From UBA2705 sp963977125 (GTDB lineage Bacteria; Pseudomonadota; Alphaproteobacteria; Micavibrionales; Micavibrionaceae): 64,000 bases of DNA. The stretch is taken from positions 496,001 to 560,000 of the forward strand of contig CAXBNJ010000001.1 in the NCBI GenBank assembly GCA_963977125.1. Direction: 5' to 3'. A program made the position numbers and the translations under genes. Of the stretch, positions 7,981 through 16,592 are shown in pieces; the stretch's first letter is position 1, and every line of letters starts with the position of its first letter. The notes under the pieces are model-generated. The model was not told the DNA's origin and made no database searches. It saw only the letters and a program-made list of their open reading frames with translations.

Positions 7981-8847
7981 TTAATTCACCGTATATGTAG
8001 CGCTGCTTTGTGGAGCTGTATATTGAGCGCTGCCTGTGGCCGATTGCGCTTGCAGGGCGCTTAAGTCATACATATAGCCACAATAAGTGAACCACTCAAG
8101 GCTTTGTATGGCGGCGCGCTCAATGCTATTGGCGTTATTAAAGTGATGGTCAGCGCCTTTAATTGTGAGGCTCTGTGCGTGAGTATAAAGATGCGCCTTA
8201 TACAGCGCAGAAATATTAGAGCCAAGGCCGTTTTCAGCCCAAACAAACTGCGTAGGGCGGTCAATGCTTTGAATCATTGAACGGCAGCTTTCAAGGTCAA
8301 ATAATTTGCAGCTTTCAACAAGGCGCGGATTTAAATAATCAACCGGGTTGCTTAAGCTTTGATAGATATCAAGCGCACGGTTATAGCCATAGCCTGATTC
8401 TACGAAATTCTCATAAGGGGTAAAGCAAGGCTCTGAGAGGGACTGTCCATCTGTATCAGCATTGGCAAGCGCCGTTGCAAAAGCGGCAAAACCATGCGCG
8501 GCTATATAAATATGACCATAATCAGCGCGTAAGACATCACAAGCGCGGCGTATATCGGCAGCCATGTGACCCAGCGTTATATCTTTGAAGTCGCGGGCTT
8601 TATGGTCTGAATGAGAAAGGGCTAAACGTAAAACATCATAGCCGTTTTGGTTGTAAAATTTACGTTGGCTCTGCGTTGAATGTATATAAAGGTCGCTCTC
8701 TTTGAGTACGGGAATAATAATCAACTTGCTCTGCGCCTTAACGGTCGGTAGCTCAGCGGATGGAGCATTTAATATGCCGCATATCTGATAGTTTTGGCTT
8801 GTCGGGATGCTAAAGGCGTGGTCAGAGCTGCTTGTTTCAGTATACAT
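7981..8847 (-). CDS. Alpha/beta-hydrolase-like protein, nucleophile apparently lost
   Basis: The 288-residue protein has the feel of an alpha/beta-hydrolase: a strand KLIIIPVL, then YNQNGYDVLRLALSHS, a nucleophile-elbow-like IYIAAHGFAAF (residues 113-123) and a late IKGADHHF with histidines 234/235 where the catalytic His normally sits. In the elbow the usual Ser of GxSxG is replaced by Gly119, so ordinary serine hydrolase chemistry looks impossible. No signal peptide is visible. It is co-directional with gcvPB, 80 bases upstream. The fold assignment is inferred from local motifs only; it may be a non-catalytic or differently acting member. Confidence 0.55.
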   Translation of the reverse strand: MYTETSSSDHAFSIPTSQNYQICGILNAPSAELPTVKAQSKLIIIPVLKESDLYIHSTQSQRKFYNQNGYDVLRLALSHSDHKARDFKDITLGHMAADIRRACDVLRADYGHIYIAAHGFAAFATALANADTDGQSLSEPCFTPYENFVESGYGYNRALDIYQSLSNPVDYLNPRLVESCKLFDLESCRSMIQSIDRPTQFVWAENGLGSNISALYKAHLYTHAQSLTIKGADHHFNNANSIERAAIQSLEWFTYCGYMYDLSALQAQSATGSAQYTAPQSSATYTVN

Positions 8848-9153
8848 AGGGCGCGAATTTCATATAAGTGTGATGCTCGAGTGAGCTTTGAAGAATCATA
8901 GAAAGAACATCTATGACTGCCTAAAGCTTAGCACGCACAAGCTTTGGCCTCAATTTAAGCGGCGGAGTTATCAACGGGTTATAATTGCTTGCATAAATAC
9001 TCGCGTATGATACAACTATGCGTTTACTAAATTAAAGTATATGTATTAATCAATTGTTTAGGTTTGTTGTTAGTTTTGAAGGCCGTGGTTGTTCTGGGAA
9101 TTTGAAGTGCGCAAATATCTTTAAGCAAGAATTTAGCATAGGGGTTTTATGTT
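8848..9153. other. Intergenic region between divergent genes
   Basis: About 306 AT-rich bases separate the start of the hydrolase-like gene (minus) from the first lipoprotein gene (plus). It must hold promoters for both directions, but I see no convincing -35/-10 pair, no repeat and no RNA gene. An AGGGG ribosome site for the downstream lipoprotein lies at about 9140-9144. Confidence 0.5.
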
Positions 9154-9597
9154 ATGAGGAATGTAATAATAAGTGTTGTAATCGTTCTATTGGGCGGCTG
9201 CCAGTCAGTTTCAGGGCATCGTGAGGCGGTCTCAGATACTAGCGTGAATAATTTGACTGTTGGGGTTGTGCAAAAAGAAGTTCGCGTGGGTATGAGTAGC
9301 GCCAGTGTTGTTGAAATATTGGGCTCTCCTAATATTGTATCCACGGATGAGCAAAGAAGAGAGGTGTGGGTCTATGATAAAATTTCAACAGATACAGCCT
9401 ATTCGACGAGTTCTGGTGGGGTATCTGCGTTAATTTTAGGAGGTCTTACAGGTGTTCCCTTAGGCGCTGGAGTTGGCGGTGGATATAATAAGAATACGGG
9501 GGCTTCAAGTAAAAGCCAAAAGACTTTAACTGTCATAATCAAGTTTGATAAAGCTAGCAAAGTTAGAGACTTCGCTTATCACACATCAAGATTTTAG
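9154..9597 (+). CDS. BamE/SmpA-like lipoprotein
   Basis: The protein (147 aa) starts with a short hydrophobic signal ending in lipobox LGGC (Cys16), so it should be lipidated and held in the outer or inner membrane. The part VRVGMSSASVVEILGSPN followed by REVWVYD is typical of the BamE/OmlA fold, a small domain found in BamE and many other lipoproteins. A glycine-rich hydrophobic segment (GVSALILGGLTGVPLGAGVGGG) interrupts the domain, which BamE itself does not have, so it is probably not the BAM-complex subunit. First of three consecutive lipoprotein genes; spacing to the next is 11 bases. Confidence 0.7.
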   Translation: MRNVIISVVIVLLGGCQSVSGHREAVSDTSVNNLTVGVVQKEVRVGMSSASVVEILGSPNIVSTDEQRREVWVYDKISTDTAYSTSSGGVSALILGGLTGVPLGAGVGGGYNKNTGASSKSQKTLTVIIKFDKASKVRDFAYHTSRF

Positions 9598-9608
9598 AAA
9601 GCTTAGAA

Positions 9609-10133
9609 ATGTATAAATTAAAAACTATTACGATGCTGTGTATGGCTTTGGTTTTGTGTGGCTGCGTACAGACGATCCCTAAGGATGCTTTACAGCTATC
9701 ACCAGAAAGTCTTGCACTGAAGCAGCTTCAGACTCGTGGGTTTAATACGCGCACGGAGAAAAAAATCATTGTTTCAGGGGCCTCTGTTTTGCAAGACTTG
9801 GGCTATACTATTGACGAAAGTGAGACAAAGCTCGGTGTCGTTGTAGGCTCTAAAGATAAGAGTGCTGTTAATGGAGGACAGATCGCTGCTTCTATATTAG
9901 TTGCGGCTCTTGGCGGGGGAGTAATGCCCACGGATAAGCAACAAAAAATACGTGTATCTCTTGTTACGCATAAAAGTCAGAATAAAGTTTTCATGAGAGC
10001 AACATTCCAAAGGGTTGTCTGGAATACACAGGGTAATGTAACACGTTCAGAAAGCTTAGAGGCTCCTGAGTTGTACCAAGAGTTTTTTGAAAGACTGTCT
10101 AAGGCTGTTTTTTTGGAAGCGCATGAAATTTAA
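9609..10133 (+). CDS. Lipoprotein of the 'LQDLGY' type, 174 aa
   Basis: Signal peptide with lipobox LCGC (Cys19). After it come ALKQLQTRGFNTRTEKKI, SVLQDLGYTIDESETKLGV and a C-terminal YQEFFERLSKAVFLEAHEI. These three blocks recur in the next gene (RQMQSRSFETSDRTKTL, MQDLGFVIDKADQELG, YQQFFSALSKAMFLEANN), so the two are paralogs. This copy has an extra hydrophobic segment GGQIAASILVAALGGGVM in the middle. Similar lipoproteins exist in other proteobacteria as far as I recall, but I know of no assigned function. Probably periplasm-facing. It is 22 bases from the next gene and almost certainly in one operon with both neighbours. Confidence 0.7.
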   Translation: MYKLKTITMLCMALVLCGCVQTIPKDALQLSPESLALKQLQTRGFNTRTEKKIIVSGASVLQDLGYTIDESETKLGVVVGSKDKSAVNGGQIAASILVAALGGGVMPTDKQQKIRVSLVTHKSQNKVFMRATFQRVVWNTQGNVTRSESLEAPELYQEFFERLSKAVFLEAHEI

Positions 10134-10155
10134 AATATAGAAAAGAGTGTTTGTA

Positions 10156-10578
10156 ATGAAAAAATCAGTATTAATATTAATGGTTCTGTTTTGTGGTGTG
10201 TCGTTGTCGGGCTGTGTAACAACAGGCACGGATGCGGCTTTGTCTTCTTCTGAATCGCAAGTTGCTTTGCGTCAAATGCAATCAAGAAGCTTTGAAACAT
10301 CTGACAGAACAAAGACATTAAGAACTATAATCACAACTATGCAGGATTTAGGTTTCGTAATTGATAAGGCAGATCAGGAGTTGGGGTCAATTAGTGGAAC
10401 AAAGCTAGATGGCTACCAACTTAGAATGACTGTTCTTGTGCGTCCAAAAGGTAAGGAAATTATAGTGAGAGCGAATGCCCAGTATAATATTCAAGCGGTA
10501 GAAGATCCAGAGCCTTATCAGCAGTTCTTTTCTGCTTTATCTAAGGCAATGTTTTTAGAGGCGAATAATGTAGGGTAA
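10156..10578 (+). CDS. Lipoprotein paralog of preceding gene, 140 aa
   Basis: The open frame begins at a GTG (10147), but ATG 10156 gives a clean signal peptide (MKKSVLILMVLFCG...LSGC) and has AAAAGAG about eight bases upstream. The lipobox LSGC places a lipidated cysteine at residue 20. The mature part repeats the blocks of the previous lipoprotein but lacks its glycine-rich insert. The stop codon is one base from the stop of the convergent gcvPA, so there is no room for a terminator between the two transcripts. Function unknown. Confidence 0.7.
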   Translation: MKKSVLILMVLFCGVSLSGCVTTGTDAALSSSESQVALRQMQSRSFETSDRTKTLRTIITTMQDLGFVIDKADQELGSISGTKLDGYQLRMTVLVRPKGKEIIVRANAQYNIQAVEDPEPYQQFFSALSKAMFLEANNVG

Positions 10579-10579
10579 T

Positions 10580-11851
10580 CTAAAGTCCTTGCAGGGCGCT
10601 AACAAGCTCTGCTATGTCTTCATCTGTTGTCACTTCGGTGGCGCAGATAAGAAGGCGGTTGTTATCTAAGGCAAGGCCAGCGATGATGTGTTGATCGGCG
10701 AGACGCTCAACGACTTCAGATGCTGGCTTTGGCAGTTTTACAACAAATTCATTGAAGAAAAATTCGTTTTCGGTGCTGACGCCGTCAATGGCTTCTAAGG
10801 CATCGGCGAGGTTGCAGGCCATTTCATGGTTTGTTTGTGCAAGCTGCTTAAAGCCTAAATCACCCAATAAGCTTAAATGCGCACTAAAAGCCAAAGCGCA
10901 CAGGCCTTGATTGGTACAGATGTTCGATGTGGCTTTGTCGCGGCGTATATGTTGTTCACGCGTGGATAAGGTCAGGACATAGCCGTCTTTACCATCCGCA
11001 TCTTTGGTGCGCCCACACAGGCGGCCTGGGACTTGTCTTAAATAAGCTTGTTTACAGGCGAAAAATCCAAGATGCGGGCCGCCAAAGCTCATGGGCAGGC
11101 CAATGCTTTGACCTTCGCCGCAGACTATATCAGCCTCAGCGGGGGTGGGGAGCATGCCGAGTGAAACGATTTCAGTGATAACTATAATTAATAATGCGCC
11201 AATTTCATCAGCTTTTTGGCGCCATGGCGCGTATTTTTCAGGGCGTCCGAAGAAATCGGGGGATTGCACGATAAGCGTGGCAATGTCAGCGCTGTCCCCT
11301 TGGTCGAGCGCCACAACGGCGTCATCAGCAAGATATGTATCAAGGGTGGCTTTGTAATCTGGGTGTAGCTCATTGGCAATAACAACTTTGCTGCGTTTTG
11401 TAACGCGCATGGCCATAAGCACAGATTCGGCCGTGGCCGTTGCGCCATCATAAAGCGAAGCATTGGCAATGTCTTGCCCTGTGAGCTTGGCGATCATGGT
11501 TTGAAATTCATAAATGACCTGTAATGTCCCTTGGGCGATTTCAGGTTGATAGGGTGTGTAAGCGGTTAAAAATTCGCTGCGCTGAATTATATGGTCAACG
11601 CTGGCGGGGATATGGTGGTGATAAACGCCGCCGCCCAAGAAGAAGGCGCTATTTTGTGCGCTAATATTTTGATTAGCATAGCCATTCATAATGCGTTCAA
11701 CCGCCATTTCGCTTTTATGTGCGGGTAGATCAAGCAGAGAATCATTATAAGCGCTGTCAGGAACGTCATTATACAAGGCGCGCATGTCTTTGGCGCCTGT
11801 GGCGGCCATCATGTCTTTTCGATTTTGTTCTGATAGGGGCAAATAGCGCAT
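10580..11851 (-). CDS. gcvPA: Glycine dehydrogenase (decarboxylating) subunit 1, GcvPA
   Basis: N-terminal half of the split P-protein of the glycine cleavage system, partner of gcvPB at 6368-7900. Family marks include MRYLPLSEQNRKDM near the start, FLGGGVYHHHIPASVD, AYTPYQPEIAQGTLQ, LYDGATATAESVLMA and GGPHLGFFACK. The frame extends to a TTG at 11860; ATG 11851 is chosen because GCGAGG lies nine to ten bases upstream of it. The product is about 423 residues, slightly shorter than most (about 440-450). It is a single gene, with a 50-residue ORF and terminator upstream, so it is probably transcribed alone. Confidence 0.96.
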   Translation of the reverse strand: MRYLPLSEQNRKDMMAATGAKDMRALYNDVPDSAYNDSLLDLPAHKSEMAVERIMNGYANQNISAQNSAFFLGGGVYHHHIPASVDHIIQRSEFLTAYTPYQPEIAQGTLQVIYEFQTMIAKLTGQDIANASLYDGATATAESVLMAMRVTKRSKVVIANELHPDYKATLDTYLADDAVVALDQGDSADIATLIVQSPDFFGRPEKYAPWRQKADEIGALLIIVITEIVSLGMLPTPAEADIVCGEGQSIGLPMSFGGPHLGFFACKQAYLRQVPGRLCGRTKDADGKDGYVLTLSTREQHIRRDKATSNICTNQGLCALAFSAHLSLLGDLGFKQLAQTNHEMACNLADALEAIDGVSTENEFFFNEFVVKLPKPASEVVERLADQHIIAGLALDNNRLLICATEVTTDEDIAELVSALQGL

Positions 11852-11888
11852 AATCGTCAACCTCGCATTAATTTATAACTACATGCTT

Positions 11889-11916
11889 ACTATAATTTAT
11901 ATTGAGCCAAGAGCAA
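11889..11916 (-). promoter_or_regulatory. Putative gcvPA promoter
   Basis: On the minus strand TTGCTC and TATAGT are separated by 16 bases, 38 bases before the gcvPA ATG. This is a plausible housekeeping-sigma promoter by consensus only. No glycine riboswitch-like structure was seen between it and the gene. Confidence 0.4.
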
Positions 11917-12092
11917 GTTTAGCGATATGGCGCGGAGAAAACTATGCACATGGGCGTGTTGAAGAATATTGAGAAATACGCATAAGAATCGGTATAACTG
12001 AGCCGCTTTCATACGATGGGGAATAATAGTGCAATCTGATCGCGGGTATTAAGAATCGATGATGACGAAGCTTTACAAAAGTATAGATCGAA

Positions 12093-12118
12093 AAAAGCCG
12101 CTCATAAGAGCGGCTTTT
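12093..12118 (-). terminator. Intrinsic terminator after the 50-aa gene
   Basis: Ten-base perfect stem (AAAAGCCGCT / AGCGGCTTTT) with a six-base loop, followed on the minus strand by a run of six T. It terminates transcription coming from 12147-12299 and the gene upstream of it. Confidence 0.85.
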
Positions 12119-12146
12119 AAGAATTCTTTAATAATTGCGCTTTATA

Positions 12147-12299
12147 TTAAGCGTGGCGTGGTGCTGGGCCTTTTGGCGCATGCATGCTGTGACCAGTATC
12201 ACCGAGTTGAGATACGCCTTTAGCTGCATGACGGATCGCTGAAGGCGAAGCCATTTTGATTGCTGCTAAATTATGTGTCATGTGTCCAGTTTTATTCAT
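12147..12299 (-). CDS. Small protein, 50 aa, His-rich
   Basis: A short frame of 50 codons starting ATG and ending TAA, with a good ribosome site AGAGGTG just upstream and a strong terminator 29 bases downstream. The product is basic, begins MNKTGHMTHNLAAIKM, contains six histidines and ends in GPAPRHA. No signal peptide or membrane segment. It lies 18 bases downstream of the stop of the 205-residue gene on the same strand, so the two are probably co-transcribed. Too short for confident family assignment; the ribosome site and the framing by a terminator argue that it is real. Confidence 0.6.
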   Translation of the reverse strand: MNKTGHMTHNLAAIKMASPSAIRHAAKGVSQLGDTGHSMHAPKGPAPRHA

Positions 12300-12317
12300 A
12301 GTACACCTCTTTCTACT

Positions 12318-12935
12318 TTACTCTACGTTACCTGTATTACCGTTTTCATATGCTTCTATATCTTTTTCTACAAATATATCGACAAATTCGTCATATGAAA
12401 CTTTATTTTTGTATGCCTGATATACCTCACCATGTCCTAATTCTATAACCTTGTCAAGTGGCTTATGGTTATCATAGTTGCTGTGGTATTCATCTGCTAT
12501 TCTACACATATATGTGGTTATGTCAACACTTTTTGTTAATGTTCTTTGACAAAAGGCTATGTCATCCATCGATGAATCAGCTCTTGGGTAGCCCATAAGC
12601 ACTTGTTCTAGCTCACGAATACCTAATCCTAGGGCCATAGCCATAATGCTGTCTAGCCCCTCATATTGTGGAGGGATGAAAAGGGTGATGCTCTTCTCAT
12701 CAGGGGCTATATAAGTGATTTCTTTGCCTTTTAAGATATGCACAGGATATTTATATTTATCAAGAACGGCTAATAATGCTTTGCCTGTCTCAATCTTGGA
12801 CAATGCTGTGCGCGCTTTTTTTAGAACAACATCATGGTGATCATGACGTAATGCATCCAAAGCGCCAGGCCGACCCATTTGTGAGAAGGGACCTTGCAGC
12901 TCGCTGTCATTATTTTTGTTATTCTCTGTAGTCAT
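12318..12935 (-). CDS. Unknown protein, 205 aa (possible inactive metallopeptidase-like domain)
   Basis: I cannot name the family with confidence. The arrangement ALSKIETGKALLAVLDKY, then a strand pair (ITYIAPDEKSITLFIPP) and a helix LGIRELEQVLMGYPRAD resembles putative metallopeptidase domains of the DUF6782 type, in which the helix normally has an HExxH zinc motif. Here that helix has no HExxH, so it would be inactive if the comparison is right. That resemblance is from memory and weak. N-terminus is Asn/Glu-rich and polar; no signal peptide. It precedes the 50-residue gene and terminator. Confidence 0.6.
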   Translation of the reverse strand: MTTENNKNNDSELQGPFSQMGRPGALDALRHDHHDVVLKKARTALSKIETGKALLAVLDKYKYPVHILKGKEITYIAPDEKSITLFIPPQYEGLDSIMAMALGLGIRELEQVLMGYPRADSSMDDIAFCQRTLTKSVDITTYMCRIADEYHSNYDNHKPLDKVIELGHGEVYQAYKNKVSYDEFVDIFVEKDIEAYENGNTGNVE

Positions 12936-12983
12936 TAACGTCGGTCTTTCATTAAGCTAAATGCGAAACTGTTTTTTTTCTTA

Positions 12984-13004
12984 TTACTTCTTACTTCTTA
13001 CTTC
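12984..13004. repeat. Three tandem copies of a 7-base unit
   Basis: TTACTTC is repeated three times without spacing, directly behind the stop codon of the minus-strand gene at 13005-13613 and after a run of eight T. Probably slippage-generated; no function seen. Confidence 0.7.
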
Positions 13005-13613
13005 TTAATTATCCACGCGATGATAAGCAGGGGTGGATTGGATCATCATAGCGACGGATGATATATGCACCGCCCCATCACCAAGCACAGCGATAGTCGC
13101 CGTGACGAGGCTGCCTTGATTAACCATGCAGGCTTTAATCTGATAGCGCCCATCTTCTAACTGTTCAACAACAGGTGGTTCAAAATTTTTGGTTAGGCGG
13201 TCTTGCTGATCTTGCCCAAGCAGATCAAAAAACACCAATGATTCGAGGTCATCAATAATATAGATGTCACCATCAGGATCAGGGGCATTTTTAAAGTAAA
13301 AATTCACATAGCCAATAACGTTATCGACATCGAGAGAGAAATTATCATTGCGAATAGCTTTGAGAATCGGGGCTGTTGAGCCGTCGAGATACAAAACGCC
13401 ATTCGGATCGCCATTGCTTTCATTGACAAGGTAATCAAGGGATATAAGCGGCAAAGACGCATAATTGGTCAGGCGATATAAGGCGAAATTATCTAAAAAA
13501 GGCAGGGCTGATCGGCGCGCTTCGCTTGTTTGCGGCGAGAATAATACAGATGCAGACCCTGATTTTTGAATAAGGTCTTCAGTTGCTTTTCGATCTAAAC
13601 GTTGCCAATCCAT
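13005..13613 (-). CDS. Unknown protein, 202 aa
   Basis: No family recognised. Mostly beta-rich by composition with several Asp-rich turns (NGDPNGVLYLDGS, PDPDGDIYIIDDLES). No signal peptide or membrane segment. C-terminal half repeats hydrophobic strands (GSLVTATIAVLGDGAVHIS). The start has no strong ribosome site. It is 69 bases upstream of the 205-residue gene on the same strand and downstream of dusA after 109 bases. Probably cytoplasmic; function unknown. Confidence 0.65.
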   Translation of the reverse strand: MDWQRLDRKATEDLIQKSGSASVLFSPQTSEARRSALPFLDNFALYRLTNYASLPLISLDYLVNESNGDPNGVLYLDGSTAPILKAIRNDNFSLDVDNVIGYVNFYFKNAPDPDGDIYIIDDLESLVFFDLLGQDQQDRLTKNFEPPVVEQLEDGRYQIKACMVNQGSLVTATIAVLGDGAVHISSVAMMIQSTPAYHRVDN

Positions 13614-13722
13614 ATAGTGTGTAACCTGACTTCGAGCTTTCGCCTAAGGCTTAAATAATGTGAACTTTATCATATGCATCTTAATGCAGACACATGACAA
13701 TATAGTTAATAATTACAATGTA

Positions 13723-14796
13723 TCAAGCCGCTATGCAAGTGTTGGGGTCTTTGCTGTGCATATTATCCAACGCCTCTTTTATAATATCGAAATGATCGGC
13801 GGGGTGTTTATGCGCCTGTGAAAGCGTGCGGCGCCAGCGTTTAGAGCGTGGGAGGCCTTGGTATAGACCTAAAATATGGCGGGTGATGGACTTAATGGGG
13901 GTTTGGTATTGTTCGTGCTGGCGCTGTGCATAATCAATCATTTTTAACGCAATCTCATCGCGCGTTAATAAAGATTCGGTTTTGAAAATGGCGTGCTCAA
14001 GCGTTGAGAGGAAATAAGGATTCTGATAAGCTTCGCGTCCGATCATTACGCCGTCGAGCTTTGAGAGCTGTTCACTTGTTTGCTCTAATGTTGTGATTCC
14101 ACCATTAAGGATAAATTTTATATGCGGGTAATCAGCTTTTAATTGATGAACAATATCATAGCGTAATGGTGGCACTTCGCGATTCTCTTTTGGGCTAAGG
14201 CCATTAAGCCATGCTTTGCGCGCATGAATAATAAACTCAGTGCAGCCTGCTTGTGCGGTTTTCTCAATAAATTGTGTTAAAAAGTCATAGCTATCGTAAT
14301 CATCGACGCCAATACGGCACTTTATAGTCACGGGCTTATCTGTGGATTCGCTCATCGCGCTCATGCAATCAGCAACGCGCTCAGGGTCTTTCATAAGACA
14401 TGCGCCAAAAGCGCCGCTTTGGACGCGATTGCTTGGGCAGCCGCAATTGAGGTTTATTTCATCATAGCCATAATCTGTACCCATTTTCGTGCAAGTGGCT
14501 AAATCTTCAGAGCTTGCGCCGCCAAGCTGTAGGGCTATGGGGTGTTCTTCATTATTAAAGCGTAAATGACGCTCAGCATCACCATGCAGCAGCGCGCCGC
14601 AAGTGATCATCTCGGTATAGAGCTTTACATTAGGGGAGATTAACCGCAGGAAATAGCGCGCATGGCGATCTGTCCAGTCAATCATCGGCGCAATTCTTAT
14701 ATCGGGCGTTTGATCTGGGTTTATAATAGAGGGCGTTATATCAGAGCTCTGTGCGGCGTTTGATATGTTATTCTGCTTTTTTTCTTCGCTAATCAT
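13723..14796 (-). CDS. dusA: tRNA-dihydrouridine synthase DusA
   Basis: Flavin-dependent enzyme reducing uridine 20/20a in the tRNA D-loop. Visible marks are RIAPMIDWTDRHAR, the subgroup-typical YTEMITCGALLHGD, INLNCGCPSNRVQSGAFG with the catalytic cysteine (Cys120 with the start used here), ACLMKDPERVA, and FIIHARKAWLNGLSPKENR. The frame continues to a TTG at 14874, but that would overlap the promoter and 5' end of the divergent SH3-like gene. ATG 14796 (MISEEKK) gives 357 residues, close to the usual 330-345 plus a polar N-terminal extension. Confidence 0.93.
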   Translation of the reverse strand: MISEEKKQNNISNAAQSSDITPSIINPDQTPDIRIAPMIDWTDRHARYFLRLISPNVKLYTEMITCGALLHGDAERHLRFNNEEHPIALQLGGASSEDLATCTKMGTDYGYDEINLNCGCPSNRVQSGAFGACLMKDPERVADCMSAMSESTDKPVTIKCRIGVDDYDSYDFLTQFIEKTAQAGCTEFIIHARKAWLNGLSPKENREVPPLRYDIVHQLKADYPHIKFILNGGITTLEQTSEQLSKLDGVMIGREAYQNPYFLSTLEHAIFKTESLLTRDEIALKMIDYAQRQHEQYQTPIKSITRHILGLYQGLPRSKRWRRTLSQAHKHPADHFDIIKEALDNMHSKDPNTCIAA

Positions 14797-14877
14797 GTTT
14801 ACTCTTGACCCTAAGGGCCATATTCTGGCTATTCTGATAACAGAGTTATATTTTCTATAAGACGGTAAAGTCAAGGA

Positions 14878-15471
14878 ATGTTTGCAAATATGTTATATCT
14901 ACGCCTCTTCACTATTACGTTTTTGGCCTTTTGTTTGTTTGGGGGGAACTCAAATGGATTTGTTACGCCCGCCAATGCAGGAAAAAATATAGCAAAAAAC
15001 AACGCAAAGAAATTGGGGCCTGTTACAGGGCTGCCATTACCGCGTTTTGTATCTCTACGCTCTAGTAAGGTTAATGCCCGCACTGGGCCGGCGCTGCGCT
15101 ATCCTATTCAATGGATTTATAAACGCGCTCATCTTCCTGTTGAAGTGACAGCTGAATTTGAGGCCTGGCGTCAAATCCGCGATAAAGAAGGCTCGATAAG
15201 CTGGGTACATAGTACTTTGCTCAGTGGTCAGCGCTCTGCACTTATACAGTTTAATGCACAAGCCGCTAGCACAGATACACATACAGGCGTAATCAGCGCC
15301 TATAAGAAGCCTAATGCCCAGAGCCGCGTGGTTTTACAGGTCGAAGCGGGCGCTATTGGTGAAATTAAGCAGTGTAAACAAGATTTCTGCCTTGTTGATT
15401 TTAAAGCTTATCGGGGATGGGTTGCAAAAAACACTATATGGGGCATTTACCCCGATGAAGTAATTGAGTAA
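14878..15471 (+). CDS. Secreted SH3-like domain protein
   Basis: An N-terminal signal peptide (hydrophobic core LRLFTITFLAFCLFG, likely cleavage after ANA near residue 34) is followed by a bacterial SH3-type domain beginning RFVSLRSSKVNARTGPAL, including WIYKRAHLPVEV and a second SH3-like stretch ending in RGWVAKNTIWGIYPDE. Such proteins are common in alphaproteobacteria and are thought to bind peptidoglycan or peptides in the periplasm. ATG 14890 is an alternative start with AAGGA at a better distance; both give a signal peptide. It is divergent from dusA. Confidence 0.8.
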   Translation: MFANMLYLRLFTITFLAFCLFGGNSNGFVTPANAGKNIAKNNAKKLGPVTGLPLPRFVSLRSSKVNARTGPALRYPIQWIYKRAHLPVEVTAEFEAWRQIRDKEGSISWVHSTLLSGQRSALIQFNAQAASTDTHTGVISAYKKPNAQSRVVLQVEAGAIGEIKQCKQDFCLVDFKAYRGWVAKNTIWGIYPDEVIE

Positions 15472-15605
15472 GTTTTAAATATGATTCTGGTTTGACGGAA
15501 TCATGTTATCGAAATCTTCTGTTGTTTAGGCGTTCGCCATTTCAAATTCAGCAGTGTTTCACTTTTTAAAGTTCTTTTAGGGCGCATTCGCGCAAGTATA
15601 ACGCT

Positions 15606-16592
15606 ATGTCTGTAGCATATGAGCTAAGCAGTAATAAGACCAACACGGCATTGGAAATGACGCGCCACGTCGCGTCTTTGTCACACGTTCGTGGTAAGGG
15701 TATTGATGTCTTTATGGCTGTGCAGCTTTATGCGGGCATTATGGTTGAAACCGCCTTGTATTTTGAATCGCCGATTGACGCTTTATCCTCTATCTTAGAA
15801 AAACTCACCACTTCAATGGATGAAAAGCCTTATGAAGGGGAGCTACCTTTATTTGTTTGTCCGCCTGGTTATATTGTAGAAGATAATGCAGAGCGTGGCC
15901 GCGAACTTGCCCGTCAATTAATTTGCGATTGGGAGCAGGACATTTATGGCTTTGTTGATCTGATCGTTTATCTGGCTTATCACAATCTGTCTGAGTGGGA
16001 TAATCAAGATATTCCTTTAGATGAAAGCAGCCGTCTTGTTATTGAATGTGCTTGGCGCGCCATGGCGTATGAAATCGCCGCACAAGAATTATGTGATGCA
16101 TCGCTTGACCATATGATGGTGCAAGACAAATGGAGCCTTGCTGATTGCTTGGTTGCCCTAAGTGGTAGCGCGGGACAGTTGGTCCGTGCAGAGCAGGGCA
16201 TAGATCAAGGGCCTTTTCACCCAGATCAAAATTATGTCGGTGAATTTTCAGGTGTTAATTTACCCGTTCAGTTTGATGAGATCGCTTATGTGATGACGCG
16301 CGAAGCGGCGCGCCACGGCGTATCGAATACAGTTGATTGGCGTGCAGGCCTTGCGGCAAATGATTGCCCCGCTGATGCGCCGACAAGTATCGTCCAGTCA
16401 TTTGAGCCGTATTATAAAAGTTTACTGCCTATATTACGCCTAGAGAATAATTATGATTGCGCCGTGGCCTGTGCCAAAGCCGCAGGACGGATGATCGCGG
16501 TGGTATCTGGCGGCGAAGAGCCTGAAATAGCATCCGTCATTGCAAAGCCATTGGCTTTAGCGGCGATGATCGAAATGTATAAAAAATCTTAA
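15606..16592 (+). CDS. Unknown protein, 328 aa
   Basis: No family recognised. The sequence is acidic, helix-rich and without signal peptide. It contains VFMAVQLYAGIMVETALYF, CPPGYIVEDNAERGRELA and a C-terminal CAVACAKAAGRMIAVVSGG. Hydrophobic stretches are too short or polar for membrane spans. It lies alone between the SH3-like gene and the fab block; 204 bases including a promoter separate it from fabA. Cytoplasmic; function unknown. Confidence 0.65.
   Translation: MSVAYELSSNKTNTALEMTRHVASLSHVRGKGIDVFMAVQLYAGIMVETALYFESPIDALSSILEKLTTSMDEKPYEGELPLFVCPPGYIVEDNAERGRELARQLICDWEQDIYGFVDLIVYLAYHNLSEWDNQDIPLDESSRLVIECAWRAMAYEIAAQELCDASLDHMMVQDKWSLADCLVALSGSAGQLVRAEQGIDQGPFHPDQNYVGEFSGVNLPVQFDEIAYVMTREAARHGVSNTVDWRAGLAANDCPADAPTSIVQSFEPYYKSLLPILRLENNYDCAVACAKAAGRMIAVVSGGEEPEIASVIAKPLALAAMIEMYKKS

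Noticed and set aside
8848..9153. RNA gene in the intergenic region
   Set aside because: No long stem, terminator or conserved RNA motif was seen.
14797..14874. Upstream TTG start for dusA
   Set aside because: It would add 26 unconserved residues and reach to within three bases of the start of the divergent SH3-like gene; ATG 14796 fits better.
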